Source: Struthio camelus (taxonomy: Eukaryota > Chordata > Aves > Struthioniformes > Struthionidae). From it: 64,000 nt of DNA. Shown here one piece after another: positions 25,617-57,320 of this stretch. Under the pieces are notes generated by a model. It worked only from the letters and a program-made list of their open reading frames with translations, was not told the DNA's origin and made no database searches. How positions within the stretch are numbered: position 1 is the first letter of the stretch; every line of letters begins with the position of its first letter. The translations under genes and the position numbers were made by a program. Where the stretch lies: assembly GCF_040807025.1 (NCBI RefSeq), contig NC_090964.1, forward strand, positions 2,356,001 to 2,420,000. The letters are read 5' to 3'.

Positions 25617-25676
25617 GATAAGGATTTCTGAGTAGCAGATAATCCTTATCCACAGATAAGGATTTCTGAGTAGCAG
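25617..25676. repeat. 22-base direct repeat flanking an inverted copy
   Basis: The sequence from GATAAGGATT to TAGCAG occurs at 25617-25638 and again at 25655-25676. Between them, AATCCTTATC at 25641-25650 is the exact complement of the first ten bases of either copy, so two alternative 10-bp hairpins are possible, with loops of 14 and 4 bases. Confidence 0.85.
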
Positions 25677-25714
25677 CAGCAGGAACTACCAAACAGGAAA
25701 GAGTGGCAGAATTT

Positions 25715-25734
25715 GTGCGTGTGTGTGTGCGTGT
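25715..25734. repeat. Impure GT/GC dinucleotide tract
   Basis: Twenty bases of GTGCGTGTGTGTGTGCGTGT; a short microsatellite-like sequence in the intergenic region. Confidence 0.85.
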
Positions 25735-26169
25735 TATCAGATGGACCCAGCTAAAAAGCATTTGGGAGACAGGGTGGGATTTCAGATTCATGCTGGGTAA
25801 ACAGAGCATCAGGAAAAATATGTTGTGATTCCAACGGATCTGAATTTGAAGCCAGCAATACAATGGATAGAGCGTCATATCAATTTCACTGGGAGAGATG
25901 TGCATGTGTCATAATAAAACCCAGAAACACTGAGTGTTTTCATATTTGTACATTTGCAGGAGGAGCAAAACTAGGTAAAGAAGAAAACGTACAGCTACTA
26001 TATACCTCTCCTCATCTGCAATGAGTACAAGTCACTCCATGCCCCTGCTGGTACAAGTGGCAGCACTGCCCCTGAAGTCCTCAGAAACACCTCAGAATAA
26101 GCATTGCTAAACTGTAGGGTGAGTTTTCTCTGGAGCCTTGGGGAATCCTCCTTTCAGGAGGGAGGATAT

Positions 26170-27920
26170 TCTGCCATGCTCCTGCAGGATGGTCACCATG
26201 GTCCTTTGGGTTGCCAAGGTTGTGCCAGATCACCTGCTGCATCTTTAGGACTGTGTGAAGGACTTGCTTGTTAACCTGATTAATGTCTATGCCCTGATAC
26301 CAGGCCTAGAAGAAGTGTGGTTCCACCAATTGGTGGTTGCTTTTCTTGTGGTCTGGTTAACCTATGTTGAGGGTTTTGGAGGAGATTGCAAACAACGAGT
26401 AGGCATTTTTTGTGGACATCTCTCTTCAGTCCACCAATTCCAGCGCTTGCCAGGCCTGTGGGAATAGGCCCCCAATGATCACCACAGGTATAACTCCCTC
26501 TCACTATGGCAGAGCTCAGATTTCCTCAGATGCCTTCTAACACTCCAGACATTAATGGACTAACATGGAATTTTACTACACTTTATAGAGCATCACTGGT
26601 GCCAAGAAGGGGGATTTCTGCACCCCACAGGACTGGTACCCAATGTTGCTCCTCAGCACAGAGTACAATATCACTGTGAAGGCTGTCTCACAGTGACTAG
26701 CACCCATGCTAGGCAACATGATCCCTCCTGACCGGACCTAGATGGTCTGAGGTTGGAGCATCTTGGACAGCTTGTATCTCGTCGAGGGTTGCTTCACCCA
26801 GGACGTAGGGTCACTCTGTTCTTTGCTTTGTTTCGAAGGTGCCTGACTGGGAGGGATCAAAGCTACCCCATGGGGAAACTGTGGGTGTGTAGCTTTGACC
26901 TCCACTCTTTGGGGTTCCTACAGACACTGTATACTGCTGCAGAGTGCTTGGGCAAGCTCAGCTGGGTACAGACCTAGCTGCTAAGCTTCACTTGGGAGGG
27001 TGTGTTAAGCTTGTCCTTGCCCAGCCAACTCTACTCCATCACTCTCAAGCCACTCCTCTACCACTTCTAGAGGAAGATGACAGGGTTGGTGCTCCAAGAG
27101 CTGGACCAAGAGGCATTCTGATGGTGTACGCTGGCAATGTTCTCTCTGTGATTCAGGACCCACGAGACCTGCTGCACACGGAGGCCCACCAAGAAACCTT
27201 CTCAGTGGCTACCTCCAACCTGGATCAAGAGCTGTGCTTCACAGTTGAAGTCAGGCCCAGACATGCTGCTCTCTCTGCATATATACCTCTCTGCCACTGA
27301 TCCCTTTTTGCTGAGTTAAACTGGGGTGCTAGAATGGTTGCAAAGCTGGGCAGGACTTTTGAAGGGCCTTTCCCTTTGGGACGGATCACTGACCATCAGC
27401 TGGCTGGTCTTGTCCATGCTCTGGTACTACTTTAATGTTCTTTGCTCTACCCCCTTCAGCCTTGGCCAGCCTCCAGAATTTCTTGTGATCAGGGCTGCAG
27501 TTGGGTTTCTGTGTGGGGCTTGAGACTCATTTTGGAGAGCATAGAAACCATGGTTTGCTCTGCATCCACAGCTCAGTCCCTGCATCTTTGCACCTGAGCA
27601 TCAGCAGACTGAAACATGCTGCTGTGTGCCCCACCTTGTGTGCTGCTGCTGACTCCCAATCCTACTACCAGCTCTCCACTGCTACCAGGCTACTTGAAAG
27701 CTCCTTGGAAAAATGAGCTCTTCCCAAGACTATCAAGGGGAACTTGCTTGCCAAACCTCTTCTTACACTGCTCCTGTTTCCAAATGCAGATGACAGGTAC
27801 ATCCATTGGCGTGGTCCTGAGGGGTTCTGACCAGGACAAGGCACCTGATGTGGTGGGCTTGTGTCACCCTGCTTTCTTGGTACGTGGGGTGCCACCTTGT
27901 ATCTCTGCTGCTTCCCTGAG
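26170..27920 (+). mobile_element. Decayed LINE, Tx1/L1-type, + strand
   Basis: Broken reading frames in succession resemble the ORF2 protein of Tx1-like LINEs of the L1 group, from memory. At 26205-26400 the translation has VVPDHLLHL, a stop, then LLVNLINVYALIPGLEEVWF and FGGD, like the N-V-Y-A-P and G-G-D-F-N motifs of the endonuclease. At 27330-27520, WAGLLKGLSLWDGSLTISWL followed by VLSMLWYYFNVLC resembles the conserved post-RT segment (LSLRGRVLVLNQLVASMLWY-like). At 27505-27680, GLLCIHSSVPASLHLSISRL continues the same colinear match. The middle, including the catalytic RT core, is shortened or unrecognisable. Stops and frameshifts are frequent, so it is inactive. It does not match CR1. 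Edges are uncertain, and a profile search is the decisive test. Confidence 0.55.
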
Positions 27921-28381
27921 TTGATGAGCCCCACACATACCCCACACAGTTCTACCAGTCCTCTGGGAAGGCAGCTGCAACCACCGCTTATCACTGGCTG
28001 CCTCCTTGCACCCCTGCTCCATGACCCACCTCCCCACCTGCTTCCCCCGAAGGAAACCATCCTGTTATCCTCTGAGAAACAACCAGGGCAAAGGAAAAAG
28101 GGTGGCAGAGCGAGGTGCCCCCCGGGCCAGCCTATGGCTGAGCAGGAGCCCTGGTTGCAAGGCAGAGGCGCTGGACAGCTATGCCTGAGGGGGAGCAGGT
28201 TGACAGGGTGCTCCGGCGCTGTCCTTCTACGGGGGAGCGTGAATTACCCCAGCTCTGCGCCTTCTCTGTTCCTTTTCTCTCCTCAGCCCTTGCCCTCCCT
28301 CCCCGCCCCCCAGCCCCGCTCGCCCTGGCGCCGCTGTGAGGAGGCCGCCGCCGCCGCTGCGGGCCCGACCTGCCCTCGGCC

Positions 28382-28483
28382 ATGCCGCCGCGGCCCGGAC
28401 ACGCCGCGGGCCCTCGCCCCTGCCTGTCCCCGGAGTCGCGCCGCAGCCGCCGCCCCCCAGTCAGAGGGGCTCGCTGCCGCTGA
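28382..28483 (+). other. Possible upstream open reading frame in ZMPSTE24 leader
   Basis: An ATG at 28382 opens a 33-codon frame ending at TGA 28481-28483, 137 bases before the main start and in a different frame. The encoded peptide is Pro/Arg-rich, as expected from GC-rich DNA. Whether it is transcribed depends on the unknown transcription start. If it is, it could modulate translation. Confidence 0.3.
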
Positions 28484-28620
28484 GCGCGGAGCGCAAACAG
28501 CCTCCCCCCGGCCGCGGCCGCGGCCTCCGCCGGCCGCCAGCTCCTCCGGGCGCGAGGCGGCGCCGCAGCGCGCGCAGCGGAAGGAGGAAGCGCGGGAGAG
28601 GCGGCCTGGCCGGGCCGGTC

Positions 28621-50207
<21,587 letters not shown>

Positions 50208-50790
50208 CAGGAATCATTGTTGGTTCAGAGACAGTGCTTCCATCTCAGAAGCAAAGTTCAGAGCTGCTTTTAAAATTGCTTTTTAAAAGGATAATTCCAA
50301 TTATATGCAGTGTTAACAGCACCACACTCTGGTCTGAGAATCCTGAAATAGATATTAAATTAAATGATATTATTTTATTTTAACAAAAACAAAACTGTGG
50401 GACTTAATTTAGAGAAAGTACTGTATATAGACTTTTTTTTTCCTTTGGCTTTTATCTTCACATTAAAGTATAGACTTTGAAGGAAGAAAAAAAATGTAGA
50501 CTCCAAAGCGCACATTTCTTCTGTTTGCGTATGCCTTGAACATTGCTTTTGATTCTCTTCCCATTCTCAGCATTCTGCAAGTGAGCTGAACCTTCCCTTC
50601 CCAGTCTCAAACCTCATTCATAGCGAAGATGGTTTGAGTGACTGGGCTTCTCATGTGATAATACTTGTACTAGCCAATCACTGTATTTAAAACTTGAATG
50701 CAAGTACTGGCCTTTCTCTTGGATTCAGATTCATGTCTGTTTTAATTGAAAATGTTGTTTAATAAAACTGCTTTCTCTGAAATTGGGGAA
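50208..50790 (+). other. ZMPSTE24: ZMPSTE24 3' untranslated region (inferred extent)
   Basis: From the stop codon to just past the AATAAA at 50761. There is a weaker ATTAAA at 50463-50468 that could give a shorter form. No coding signal. Confidence 0.6.
50761..50766 (+). promoter_or_regulatory. AATAAA poly(A) signal for ZMPSTE24
   Basis: Canonical hexamer in the context TTTAATAAAACTGCTTTC, 554 bases after the stop codon. Assignment is by position and context. Confidence 0.65.
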
Positions 50791-52194
50791 TAAGGTTGAA
50801 TTTCAGCTAAGGAAATGTACCATGACTTCCTTGAAAATGAGCATTAGTCTGTATTCAGCAGCATTATAATAGGATTGGGCTCCACCTCTCCTCCGATGCT
50901 TCGGGAGGAGTGGAAGGAGGTTATGGAGAACCAAGAAAGGACCTGCATGTTAAAGAAAGTTGCTAATTCTCTGTTCTTCTCCATTTTGCCTATGAACAGA
51001 ATGGTTAACAGCTTTTCCACACCTCAGTTCCTCTATTTCTGTCTTCTTTTGCACAAGTAGGTAGAGGCTCAGACTGTATCAGAGCAAACCATTCATTCTG
51101 AGGGCAGAGGGAGGTGTGGAAGCACTCTGCAACGGGCTCTTTAGTTAATATGGAGCCAAATGAAATACTAGTGTTGGAATACTTAGAAGGTATTCCCCAT
51201 CATCTTTCTGATTTAAATAATCTGAGATAGTTTGTTGATATGTGATATAGGTTAGGGAAGGTCAGAGTGGGTAACTGGGGAGCAGCATATAATATGTGTC
51301 TGTTTTCTCAGACCTTTCTAATCAGAGATGGGATTAAATTTACTTTTGTTGGCATAAAGATAGAAGTTAAATGTAGGTTCATATGTGCCATACATATATG
51401 TGTCGGACCAGAATGAATGCAAGCATTTCATATACAAATCAGATTTGGTATCTGTGGTAAATTTTAGAAGTTCCGCTCAGCTCTATGCAAAGCGATAACA
51501 GAATCCAAGCAAATTCTGATCTTTTCAGGTGTCAAATATTCTCAGAGACTTCGTTAGCTTAAAATTGCTTTTCTGACTGCCTGAAATAGGGAAATATGCC
51601 TTACAAGGTGATGGGCACGATGATGTCTCAGGTGCAACAAGATGTAAGATGTTGCTGGAAACCCTTTGTATGCCTTATTCTGATTGTGTTTATATGCTAA
51701 CAAATGTGAAGCTAAGCTACAGCCATGGGTTTAGGAGACAAGTTTACAGATATGGGAAGCCTATATTTGTTATCTTAATTGCATTTTATAAATGGCCCTT
51801 CAAAATAAAAGGATTAACTTGGACCTGTCAATTCAGAAAACTAAATAAATGTGCTAGGTCTTGAGTTGTGGAGGTATTGGTTGGTCTGAGCCTATGGAAA
51901 GCATGTTGAAAGCACTCTGAGAAAAGCATTTGTCTCAACTATTAATTAAAACTTAATTTAAAACTGAATTTTGTGGTTATTCTGAAATTTGGCAAAACAG
52001 AAACAAAAGGAGAGGAAAATGGGATAATGGAGGAAATGCCACTTAGTAGGGAAGCACTTCAGACTTGAAATATTTGCGCTAGTAGGTGAAGATAATGTTA
52101 AGGTAACTGGCTCCCTTTCCTTCTCTCTGTCGTTTATCTCTGAGGAGCTTCTCTCCTCAGTTCTTCCAGTTGAATTGGTCGTCTGACTTCTCTG
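50791..52194. other. Intergenic region, no gene seen
   Basis: AT-rich sequence between the end of ZMPSTE24 and the long CR1. No exon, repeat family or RNA gene recognised. Confidence 0.65.
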
Positions 52195-54411
52195 AAGTTG
52201 AGGACCACAACGCTGGACTTCAGGAGAGCTAACTTTGGCCTCTTCAGGGACCTACTTTAGGGGAATCCCATGGGTTAAGGCCCTAGAAGGAAGGGGGATC
52301 CGAGAAAACTGGTTAATCTTCAAGGAGCACTTCCTCCAGGCTCAATATCGGTGCATCCCTCTGAGTAAGAAGTCGAGCAAAGCGGGCAGGAGACCTGCAT
52401 GGATGAGCAGGGAACTCCTGACGAAACTCACACAGAAGAAGGAAGCATACAGAATGTGGAAAAGGGGACAGGAGGAATATAGACCTCCGCTTGAGAGGAA
52501 TATAGGGACGTCCTCTGAGCACGCAGGGATGAGACTAGGAAGGCTAAGGCCCGTTTGGAATTAAATCTGGCAAGGGAGGTCAGGGACAACAAGAAGGGGC
52601 TTCTTCAAATGCATCCATAGCAAAAGGAAGACTAGGGAAAACGTGGGCCCGCTGCTGAATGGGGCGGGTGCCCTGGTGACAGAGGATACAGAGGGCAGAG
52701 TTGCTGAATGCTGCCTTTGCTTCAGTCTTCACTGCTAAGGCCAGCCCTCAGGAATCCCAGACCCTGGGGACAAGAGAGGAAGGCTGGAGAAGGGAAGACT
52801 CTCCCTTGGTGGAGGAGGACCAGGTTAGAGATCATTTGTCCAAACTTGACATCCACAAGTCCATGGGTCCCGATGGGATGCACCCACGAGAGCTGAGGGA
52901 GCTGGCGGATGTTCTTGCTAGGCCACTCTCCATCATCTTGGAAAGGTCCTGGAGAACCAGAGAGGGGCCTGGGGCCTGGAAGAAAGCCAGTGTCACCCCA
53001 GTCTTCCCAAAGGGCAAGGAGGAGGAGCCAGGAAACTATGGGCCTCTCAGCCTCACCTCCATCCCTGGCAAGGTGATGGAACAGCTCCTCCTGGAGGTCC
53101 TCACTAAGCACGTAGAGGACAAGAAGGTGATCAGGAGTAGTCAGCATGGATTCACCAAGGGGAAATCATGCTTGAGCAACCTGATAGCCTTCTCGGATGG
53201 AATGACCGGCTGGGTAGATGAGGGCAGCGCAGCGGATGTTGTCTGCCTTCACTTCAGCAAGGCTTTGGACGCTGTCTCCCATCACATCCTCCTAGGGAAG
53301 CTTAGGAAGTGTGGGCTAGATGAGCGGAGAGTGAGGTGCATTGAGAACGGGCTGGATGGCCGAGCTCAGAGGGTTGTGGTCAGCAGCGTGGAGTCTAGTG
53401 GGAGGCCTGTAGCTGGCGGTCCAGTCTTGTTCAACATATTCATCAATGACCTGGAGGAAGGGACAGAGTGCACCCCCCCCCCCCCCAGCAAGTTTGCTGA
53501 TGACACAAAACTGGGAGGAGTGGCTGACACACCAGAAGGCTGTGCTGCCATTCAGCGGGACCTGGAGAGGCTGGAGAGTTGGGTGGAGAGGAACCTCCTG
53601 AAGTTCAACATAGGCAAGCGCAGGGTCCTGCCCCTGGGGAGGAGTAACCCCAGGCACCAGTACAGGCTGGGGGTTGACCTGCTGGGAAGCAGCTCTGCAG
53701 AGAAGGACCTGGGAGTCCTGGGGGGCAACAAGTTCAGCATGAGGCAGCAATGTGCCCTTGTGGCCAAGAAGGCCAAGGGTATCCTGGGGTGCATCAGGCA
53801 GAGTGTTGCCAGCAGGTGGAGGGAGGTGATCCTGCCCCTCTCCTCAGCCCTGGGGAGGCCCCACCTGGAGTACGGTGTCCAACTCTGGGCTCCCCAGTAC
53901 AGGAGAGACATGGTGCTACCGCAAAGTGTCCAGGGAAGGGCTGCAAAGATGGTTAAAGAGACTGGAGCATCTCTCGTGTAAGGAAAAGCTGAGGGAGCTG
54001 GGGCTGGATCATCTCTCTTACATGGAAAGGCTGAGAGACCTGGGCCTGTTGAGCCTGGAGAAGAGAAGACTGAGAGGGGATCTCATCAATGTGCATAAGT
54101 GTCTGAAGGGAGGGTGTCGAGAGGATGGGGCCAGTCTCTTCTCCGTGGTGCCCAGCGACAGGACAAGAGGCAACGGGCAGAAACTGAACCACAGGAAGTT
54201 CCATCTGAACCTGAGGAAAAGCTTCTTGGCTGTGAGGGTGCCAGAGCACTGGGACAGGTTGCCCAGAGAGGTAGTGGAGTCTCCTTCCCTGGAGACTCCT
54301 GCCTGGACATGATCCTGTGATCCTGTGCAACATGCTGTAAGTGACCCTGCTTGAGCAGGGAGGTTGACCTCCAGAGGCCTCTTCCTACCTTGGCCATTCT
54401 GTGATTCTGTG
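52195..54411 (+). mobile_element. CR1 LINE, 2.2 kb, + strand, 5'-truncated and inactive
   Basis: The longest CR1 in the window. It runs from the segment between endonuclease and reverse transcriptase (GGACCACAACGCTGGACTTC near 52201) to the CR1 terminal repeat near 54395-54411. A 110-codon frame (52235-52564) holds the pre-RT part; a 426-codon frame (52701-53981) holds the reverse transcriptase with HKSMGPDGMHPRELRELADV, HGFTKGKSCLSNL and the catalytic FADD at 53493-53504; a third frame (53875-54312) holds the conserved C-terminal segment. The three parts lie in different frames or are separated by stops, the endonuclease is absent, and there is a run of 14 C at 53473-53486, so it cannot be active. 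CR1 moves by target-primed reverse transcription. Confidence 0.95.
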
Positions 54412-55240
54412 AAGTGACTATGGGCTTATAGTTAGTTCCAGTCTGCTCCAGTCCCTACTCAGCGCTGGTATCCTCTTTGTCTGTTCAAACTCTGACTTTT
54501 TGCCTTCTCTTCTCCACTTACTGCTGTGTGGATATCTGGAATGCGTCAGCTACATATTGCAGACCTCCTACAGCTTCTATTTGCTTGCTTCGCACATTCC
54601 TTACTACAGTCTAAATCACAGCTAAGCCTGTTTCCATGCAGCTGCTGCCTTCCCAGGTAGCTAAATCCTCCCACCATGTCTACACGGCTACATGACCAGG
54701 CAGTCCCAACAGCTTGATGATGAGATTTGACTACCAGAATAAAACATCAGATATGCAACCATGTCCTTTTGGATTAATGGCTAGTTCTGAGGAGGGAGAC
54801 AGGAAAATGAGCAAGGGTGGCATTTTGTTTAGTGTGATCTTTAAGCTAGATCACAGAGTCACAGCAGGGTTTAGGAAAACTTCTGTTAGAATGGGGACAA
54901 AGCCAAGGGAGTGGTGCCCTTGTGCTTCAATTTGTGAGAAAGAGACAAGTTTGAGCGAGTTTAGAGAAAATAAAGTTTGGTAGTTTAGACATCTGCGTGC
55001 TCTACCTTGTCGTTCAGCTGGTGAGGCTTCAGACTAAACACTGATATTTGCCTGAGCCCCTACTGTTCAGGGTAAGATCCTCCAACTAAGCTACAGGCAT
55101 TGTTTCTTCCCTTTGTCTGTAGTGCCAAAGCAGCCTGACTATAGATTCTAGGCTATGTATATCTGAACTGTTGAGTGGGATTGGCTAGTACCTGGCCTCT
55201 ACAGTCCTCAATTATGGAGGTCTACAAGCTTATAAGTATG
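54412..55240. other. Intergenic spacer between CR1 copies
   Basis: No gene recognised. It has an 89-codon open stretch (54714-54983) with no family resemblance that I can see. Confidence 0.6.
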
Positions 55241-55247
55241 CCAGACA

Positions 55248-55391
55248 ACAGATCCTTCTTTGGAGATATTCAAAACCCACCTGGACGCGATCCTGTGTAA
55301 TGTGCTCTAGATGACCCTGCTTGAGCAGGGGGGTTGAACTTAGTTGATCTCCAGAGGTCCCTTCCAAGCTCGGCCATTCTGTCATTCTGTG
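55248..55391 (+). mobile_element. CR1 3' tail, + strand
   Basis: It starts near CTTTGGAGATATTCAAAACC and ends GGCCATTCTGTCATTCTGTG, the CR1 terminal repeat. About 145 bases, colinear with the last part of the 52.2-54.4 kb element. Confidence 0.88.
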
Positions 55392-56311
55392 AAATAAGCT
55401 ACCCCATGCATGTGGGAGCCCTACAGCAGAATCACAGATACATTGTTGGAAGCCGCTCCAAAAGGGAGGAAGCAATTACATATGTGAATGGTGAAGGGAG
55501 GTGAGGTGGCAGAGAAGAGCACATGAGGAAAAAGAGGAGTGGTAATAAAGGATGAATGTTCAAAAATTCAAGATGAACTCCAAGCAGAACATCTGCCAGC
55601 ACATTTCAGGCAGGCAGCCACAGAGCTGGTGGGTACTGTTAGCAGTGTCCTGCTCAAAGGCTGATAGCTCCAGCTCTGCTTTCCCTGTCTCGCTTTTGCT
55701 TGTGTTATAGGAGGAAGCTTGATAGAAAAGATGTAAAAAGGGGAGAGGAAAAGTCCAGCCCAAATCTCAAAAAGAGTCAAAAGGGGGACTAAACTTAGCA
55801 TGCCTCATGGAAATGTGCACAAATGTCTCCCTTTCACCACAGTCTTGACACATTTAAGGGGATTCCATGAACCATGCTGTGGCCATGCTTATGCCCACTG
55901 CTATAGATGTTTCCACAGGGCTTCTCACCAGGTCCTGCCACTTTGTATCTGGATTGAATGTGTAGGCGGGAACCTGTGTGGAGGAGGTGCATGCAAAGAT
56001 TAATTTGTGGGATGGTATGAAAATGAACTCGCTTTCATCATTTCAGTTTGGTGAAGGAATCTGCTGGTGGTGCTTGGGGAGGCTTGCAGGACACAGACCT
56101 AACAATGAGCTTTGCAAGGCCAGGGGAGTAACTGGAGTCTCCCCATAGAAGCTGCTTGAGATAAGGAAAAGAATTGTGAATTCAAAGCAACCAGTATGTC
56201 TGGAGGTAACAGTGAGAGCCGTTGGCACACTGGTACTGCAAGCAACACGATCAGCACAGGCTTGTGGATGATCACAGTCCTAGCGGTTCCCATCTTTGGA
56301 TATTCTTCCAA
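55392..56311. other. Intergenic spacer, no gene seen
   Basis: No exon, RNA gene or repeat family recognised in this 0.9 kb stretch. Confidence 0.6.
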
Positions 56312-56605
56312 GATCACAGAATTACATGAAATTTGTTTGACAGGACCTCTGGTGGTCATGTAGTCCAGCATCCTTCTCCAAGCACCACTAACTTCAAATC
56401 AGATTGCTCAGGGCCAAGGATGGAGATTCCAGAACTTCTTTGGATAGCTTGTTCCAGTGCTGGACCACTCTTCATCGTGAAGGTCTCCTTCTTTACATTT
56501 AGCTGTAATTTCGCTTGCTGCAATTTGGACCTGTTGCTTCTTGTTCTTTTACTGTGCATCTCCGAGAAAAGCTCCCTCTGAACTTTTGGCATACTAATGA
56601 CCAAC
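56312..56605 (-). mobile_element. CR1 3' end, minus strand, diverged
   Basis: On the + strand it begins with the complement of the terminal repeat (ATCACAGAATTACATG), continues GACCTCTGGTGGTCATGTAG and CTTGTTCCAGTGCTGGACCA, which are complements of the CR1 3' region and its conserved C-terminal codons. It is more diverged than the + strand copies. Confidence 0.75.
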
Positions 56606-57320
56606 ACGTAGATTGTGTGAGAAACTTTGTGATAAGATCCTTGGCAGACCTGTCATTGTGAGCAGCTTTGTAGTTCTGGAACCATATGTTGAAGCAGTAC
56701 CAGAGCATAGACAGTGCTAGCTGACTGATAGCCAGTGCCTTCCCCTAAAGGGAAAGACACTGTAGAAGTATCAGCCGTTCCTGTGACTATTCAGACCTGC
56801 TAGCTACTGGTTTGTTCCAGCTGGGAGGTCTGATGAGGTGGCTAGCAGAAAGGTAGACTGCCAGGTCAGACTATCAAAGCCTGTCCCTCAGATGGAACGG
56901 AGCATTGGCTGCAAGGAGCCTACCTGCCACCTGTCTCCACACTCCAGACTAGACCTCTTGACCCCATTGACGGCAGAAGAGGCTGCTGAGATATAGCTTA
57001 GTAGACCTTTGTCAGAGCCTATGCCAATAGGACCACCTTCAAATCCAGCTTTCTGAACCAGTGTCCTTTCATAACTGTGTGAGAGGCTCACTCTGTAGCA
57101 GCACACAGGGACAGCTGGGATCCCACATGCTGTGGGTCAAAATCAGCATCAGCAGAGCGCCCCTGAGATGGCCAGACCATCCCCACATATCAGCTGAAGG
57201 TTCCAGACCAGATCCAACCTGTCGGGCATGGTCTGGCATAGGGCTCTGTAGCTCCGGTCTGAATGGGTCGTGTTCACTGCCACAGACCCAAATCAATGCA
57301 AGGGTGCCCGTCCTCCCCCA
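56606..57320. other. Upstream region of KDM1A, no gene seen
   Basis: Unique-looking sequence that becomes GC-richer towards the KDM1A CpG island. No exon recognised. Confidence 0.55.

Larger units (their letters stand above)
25496..26160. other. Intergenic spacer with a short repeat and GT tract
   Basis: No gene seen. It holds a 22-base direct repeat with an inverted copy of its core (25617-25676) and an impure GT/GC tract at 25715-25734. Confidence 0.6.

Noticed and set aside
54714-54983. 89-codon + strand open frame between CR1 copies
   Set aside because: No family resemblance and no promoter or splice context; length is within chance for this spacer.
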